Shown here one piece after another: positions 6,295 to 8,405 of a stretch of DNA of 8,405 bases. A program made the position numbers and the translations under genes. The notes beneath the pieces are model-generated. The model searched no databases and was not told the origin of the DNA. It saw nothing but the letters and a program-made list of their open reading frames with translations. This DNA comes from Collinsella aerofaciens (GTDB lineage Bacteria; Actinomycetota; Coriobacteriia; Coriobacteriales; Coriobacteriaceae), in contig JAJWXI010000050.1 of NCBI GenBank assembly GCA_021641225.1, positions 1-8,405 of the forward strand, written 5' to 3'. Each line of letters begins with the position of its first letter. Position 1 is the stretch's first letter.

Positions 6295-6337
6295 CGCACC
6301 GCGCCATTCGGCCGGAACTCGTCTATTCATTCGGTCA

Positions 6338-6343
6338 AGTATA
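6338..6343 (-). promoter_or_regulatory. Candidate -10 box for the tat-hyp-top operon
   Basis: TATACT on the minus strand lies about 75 nt before the tatA/B start and would give a leader of about 69 nt. No good -35 match is seen 16-18 nt upstream; that stretch is occupied by an 11-bp inverted repeat. The sequence TATACTTGACCGAA is close to TATACTTAGACGAA before the aminotransferase gene, which supports promoter use. Confidence 0.4.
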
Positions 6344-6371
6344 GCGCCCGGACGCCAAAACGTCCGAGCGC
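6344..6371. repeat. 11-bp inverted repeat upstream of the tat promoter
   Basis: GCGCCCGGACG (6344-6354) faces CGTCCGAGCGC (6361-6371) across a 6-nt CCAAAA. Pairing is complete apart from one G-T/A-C mismatch, which is a G-U wobble in the minus-strand RNA. It abuts the candidate -10 box and covers the -35 zone of the tat operon. It also lies 45 nt past the STAS gene stop, so it may be a terminator for that gene with a poor T-run, or an operator. Confidence 0.5.
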
Positions 6372-6396
6372 ATCACAAACATATGCCAAACGGCAC

Positions 6397-6410
6397 GCCC
6401 TTTTGAGGGC
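6397..6410. other. Short stem-loop just after the STAS gene
   Basis: GCCCT (6397-6401) pairs with AGGGC (6406-6410) around a 4-nt loop, 5 nt past the stop of the STAS gene. There is no T-run on the minus strand. On its own it is too weak to call a terminator; it may act with the larger inverted repeat downstream. Confidence 0.3.
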
Positions 6411-6415
6411 AAAGA

Positions 6416-6730
6416 TTATGCAGCGGTGATCGAAATCTCCTGGTCGACACCCAACAGCTGAACCACGCGCATCACCGGGGGCTGCACATTGGTGCAGCTA
6501 AAGCGCTTGCCGTGGTCGGCCGCGTGGTGCGCGGCGCCCACGAGCACGCCAATGCCCGTCGAATCGATGTAGCTCACCTGGGCAAAATCGAGCTCAACGG
6601 CCTCAGTGGGCTGCTCGAGCGCCAGGTCGATGGCATTGCGCAGGCTATCGGCGTTAGAGATATCGATCTCACCGGTCACCTTAATGGTGTAGAGCTCTGG
6701 CGTGGGGTTGGTGGAAATACCCAAATCCAT
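6416..6730 (-). CDS. STAS-domain anti-sigma factor antagonist (SpoIIAA/RsbV-like)
   Basis: A single STAS domain of 104 residues, the normal size for this family. Such proteins bind an anti-sigma kinase and release its sigma factor, and are switched off by phosphorylation. The phosphorylation loop is YIDSTGIG (54-61) with Ser57 as the target, preceded by LDFAQV, a strand typical of the fold. GEIDISNADSL (20-30) matches the conserved first strand-helix region. AAAGGAG (6738-6744) lies 7 nt before the ATG. It follows the aminotransferase by 51 nt and may share its transcript. No anti-sigma kinase, phosphatase or sigma factor gene is adjacent, so its partner is unknown. It may govern stress, envelope or other alternative sigma regulation. 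Confidence 0.9.
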   Translation of the reverse strand: MDLGISTNPTPELYTIKVTGEIDISNADSLRNAIDLALEQPTEAVELDFAQVSYIDSTGIGVLVGAAHHAADHGKRFSCTNVQPPVMRVVQLLGVDQEISITAA

Positions 6731-6781
6731 GTATACGCTCCTTTACGTATCGAAAGTGCGGATAGTACGGGAAGCCGCGCG

Positions 6782-8086
6782 TTAGGCGCGCTCGGCACGC
6801 GCAAGCTCGGCAGCGACAAGCTTAACTGCCAGCACTAGCACATCGAGCGCGGCCTCCAGGTCCTCGACCGTGGGATAGCTCGGCGCGATGCGGATGTTGG
6901 TGTCGCGCGGATCCTTGCCATAAGGCCAGGTGGCACCAGCCGGCGTGAGCTTGACACCCAGGTCGGCACAAAGCGCAGCGACCTTTTGGGCCGAGCCCTC
7001 GGGACCATCAAAGCTCACAAAGTAGCCGCCGCGGGGATGCGTCCAAGTGGCGCAACCCGTATCGCCCAAGCCCTCGGTGAGCTTGCGCTCGACGGCCTCA
7101 AAGCGCGGACGCAGGAACTCGGCGTGCTTTTTCATGTGCTCCTTGACCGCCTCGATGGTGGGAAGGAAGCGCACGTGACGCAGCTGGTTGAGCTTGTCGG
7201 CGCTGATGAGGCCGGCCTTCAGACGCTTGGAGAACTCGGCGATGACCGCGGGGCTCGCACCGATAAAGCCGATACCGGCGCCCGGGAAGGTGATCTTGGA
7301 CGTCGAGGCAAAGACCACCACGCGATCCTCGGTGCCCGCCGCGCGAGCGAGGTCAAAGATGTTTGCGAGCTCGTCGGTCTCGTCGTACAGGTCGTGCACG
7401 CAGTAGGCGTTGTCCCAGAAGATGCGGAAATCGGGCGCGGCCGTGGGCATCTCGACCAGGCGGCGCACGGTGTCCTCGCTAAAGGTGATGCCCGTGGGGT
7501 TGGAATACTTGGGCACGCACCAGATACCCTTGATGGAATCGTCGGCGGCAACCAGGCGCTCGATCTCGTCCATGTCGGGGCCGTTGTCGGTCATCGCGAC
7601 GGGGACGTTCTCGATGCCCAGATCGGCGGTGATGCCAAAGTGGCGATCGTAGCCGGGAACGGGGCACAGGAACTTAACTTTCTTGCCGTCGTGCGCGGCC
7701 TCGTAGGCGTCCCAGGGCTCGCTGCCGCACGAGCCACAGCGCCAGAACATGCCGGCGATGTCATGCTCGATCAAAAGGCTCGACGAACCTAGCACGAGCG
7801 TCTGCTCGGCGGGGCAGCCCAGGAACTCCCCTGCCAACTTGCGTGCCGAGGGAATGCCCTCAAAGCAGCCGTAGTTGGAGCAGTCGACGTTGCCGTCGTG
7901 CAGATCGGCGTCGGCGTTGAGGATATCGAGCATGGGGCGCGAGATGTCCACCTGGGAGGGCGACGGCTTGCCGCGGGCCATGTCGAGCGCCAGGCCCTTG
8001 GCCTTGACCTCGGCGACCTCGGCTTTGAGCGCCTCGATGGCGGCATCGAGTTCGGTGGTTTCCATCTTCTGGTAGATCGTCTGCAT
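6782..8086 (-). CDS. Aspartate aminotransferase, Ic-type fold-type I PLP enzyme
   Basis: A PLP-dependent transaminase that most likely interconverts aspartate/2-oxoglutarate and oxaloacetate/glutamate; 434 residues. It resembles the subgroup that includes Mycobacterium tuberculosis Rv3722c (about 435 residues), recalled from family knowledge. Motifs: LALDMARGKPSP (32-43), phosphate-binding GSSSL (100-104), CPVPGYDRHF (141-150), KYSNPTG (193-199, Asn196), FWDNAY (223-228, Asp225 and Tyr228), Schiff-base Lys264 in STSKITFPGAG, and carboxylate-binding Arg399 in NIRIAPS. A CGSC pair at 117-120 is a local oddity. ATG at 8086 is preferred to the internal ATG at Met8 because GAAAGGT (8094-8100) lies 7 nt upstream. 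It heads a probable two-gene unit with the STAS gene. Annotation as MocR-like regulator is excluded: there is no DNA-binding N-terminus. Confidence 0.92.
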   Translation of the reverse strand: MQTIYQKMETTELDAAIEALKAEVAEVKAKGLALDMARGKPSPSQVDISRPMLDILNADADLHDGNVDCSNYGCFEGIPSARKLAGEFLGCPAEQTLVLGSSSLLIEHDIAGMFWRCGSCGSEPWDAYEAAHDGKKVKFLCPVPGYDRHFGITADLGIENVPVAMTDNGPDMDEIERLVAADDSIKGIWCVPKYSNPTGITFSEDTVRRLVEMPTAAPDFRIFWDNAYCVHDLYDETDELANIFDLARAAGTEDRVVVFASTSKITFPGAGIGFIGASPAVIAEFSKRLKAGLISADKLNQLRHVRFLPTIEAVKEHMKKHAEFLRPRFEAVERKLTEGLGDTGCATWTHPRGGYFVSFDGPEGSAQKVAALCADLGVKLTPAGATWPYGKDPRDTNIRIAPSYPTVEDLEAALDVLVLAVKLVAAELARAERA

Positions 8087-8127
8087 GGGTGCGACCTTTC
8101 GCGAAGCGGTACGTTGCAGTTCGTCTA

Positions 8128-8133
8128 AGTATA
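8128..8133 (-). promoter_or_regulatory. Candidate -10 box of the aminotransferase promoter
   Basis: TATACT on the minus strand lies about 42 nt before the start codon, implying a leader of about 35 nt. The -35 zone (ATACCG at 17-nt spacing) is a poor match. The context TATACTTAGACGAA is shared in part with the region before the tat operon. Confidence 0.45.
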
Positions 8134-8197
8134 GACCGCCACCGCCGCAACGGTATGAAGCCGTGATAGATTAAGTTCATCGCAATGAATTACGAAT

Positions 8198-8214
8198 CGC
8201 CGCGCATGGCGGCG
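8198..8214. other. GC stem-loop in the leader of the right-edge gene
   Basis: CGCCGC (8198-8203) pairs perfectly with GCGGCG (8209-8214) around a 5-nt loop, 10 nt before AAGGAGG. It probably lies in the 5' leader of the plus-strand gene and may influence translation. With such high GC, chance is possible. Confidence 0.3.
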
Positions 8215-8235
8215 TGGGGCGCCCAAGGAGGCACT

Positions 8236-8405
8236 ATGGAGTACGGATCGTTTAGGGCCGAGGAATTCGGCGACCTGCAGCGCCTGGTCGACGGGCTGTT
8301 TTACGACCGCCATGCCATTGACCGCCTGGACCTGATCGTACAGGCCGAAATCTTGGACCTGGCGCCCGATCTCATGGAAATCGTCAACCTGCTACCGCCC
8401 GGCTA
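8236..8405 (+). CDS. Unknown protein, 5' end only (runs off the window)
   Basis: The first 56 codons of a gene cut by the right edge. It starts MEYGSFRAEEFGD, and the visible part is acidic and probably alpha-helical, with no signal peptide, membrane segment or known motif. It ends here at VNLLPPG. AAGGAGG (8225-8231) lies 4 nt before the ATG, a strong ribosome site that supports a real gene. It is divergent from the aminotransferase across a 149-bp shared promoter region; no clear -10 box for this direction was found. I do not recognise the family. Confidence 0.7.
   Translation, partial: MEYGSFRAEEFGDLQRLVDGLFYDRHAIDRLDLIVQAEILDLAPDLMEIVNLLPPG

Noticed and set aside
6781..6796. GCGCG/CGCGC stem at the end of the aminotransferase gene as a terminator
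   Set aside because: Only 5 bp, mostly inside the coding region, with no T-run on the minus strand. The STAS gene follows closely with a good ribosome site.
6986..7792. Plus-strand open frame (268 codons) opposite the aminotransferase
   Set aside because: Antisense shadow of conserved PLP-enzyme motifs; no ribosome site or domain.
8125..8313. Minus-strand open frame (62 codons) in the divergent region
   Set aside because: It overlaps the strongly supported plus-strand start at 8236 and the aminotransferase promoter, and has no ribosome site or recognisable content.

Overview
The window looks like chromosomal DNA from a high-GC actinobacterium of the class Coriobacteriia, with Collinsella or a close relative as the best guess. 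This rests on GC-rich coding with strong third-position GC, an Ic-type aspartate aminotransferase, a single TatA/B-like protein paired with TatC, and a topoisomerase I with an archaeal-like core and a lysine-rich actinobacterial-style tail. The genus is inferred from recall of gene content, not from a search. There are no rRNA, tRNA, CRISPR, insertion-sequence or phage signals.

Layout. A plus-strand gene (50-1033) encodes a zinc-ribbon single-pass membrane protein of unknown function, with a TATAAT -10 box near the left edge. A 114-bp convergent gap follows, holding a 33-nt inverted repeat and a good bidirectional intrinsic terminator. From 6262 down to 1148 runs a minus-strand block: tatA/B-like, tatC, hypA, hypB, then DNA topoisomerase I. 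The junctions are a 1-nt overlap, then gaps of 6, 55 and 54 nt, so one transcript ending at the shared terminator is plausible. Upstream, also on the minus strand, are an aspartate aminotransferase (8086-6782) and a STAS-domain anti-sigma factor antagonist (6730-6416), 51 nt apart. The right edge holds the first 56 codons of a divergent plus-strand gene of unknown function.

How the genes may work together. HypA and HypB insert nickel into the large subunit of [NiFe] hydrogenases, and Tat exports folded, cofactor-loaded proteins, classically including [NiFe]-hydrogenase small/large subunit pairs. Placing tat and hyp genes in one operon would make nickel maturation and export of such an enzyme co-expressed. 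No hydrogenase structural gene or hypCDEF is in the window, so this link is inferred. The topoisomerase at the operon's end has no obvious functional tie to the rest.

Most of the window is conserved housekeeping and accessory metabolism, and I did not find a clearly new multi-gene system. The most unusual items are the topoisomerase architecture (archaeal-like core, duplicated two-zinc-ribbon module, Lys/Ala/Thr tail), the long acidic Pro/Glu/Ala extension on the sole TatA/B-like protein, the tat-hyp-top gene order, and several inverted repeats at promoters and leaders. No gene-free stretch exceeds 300 bases.
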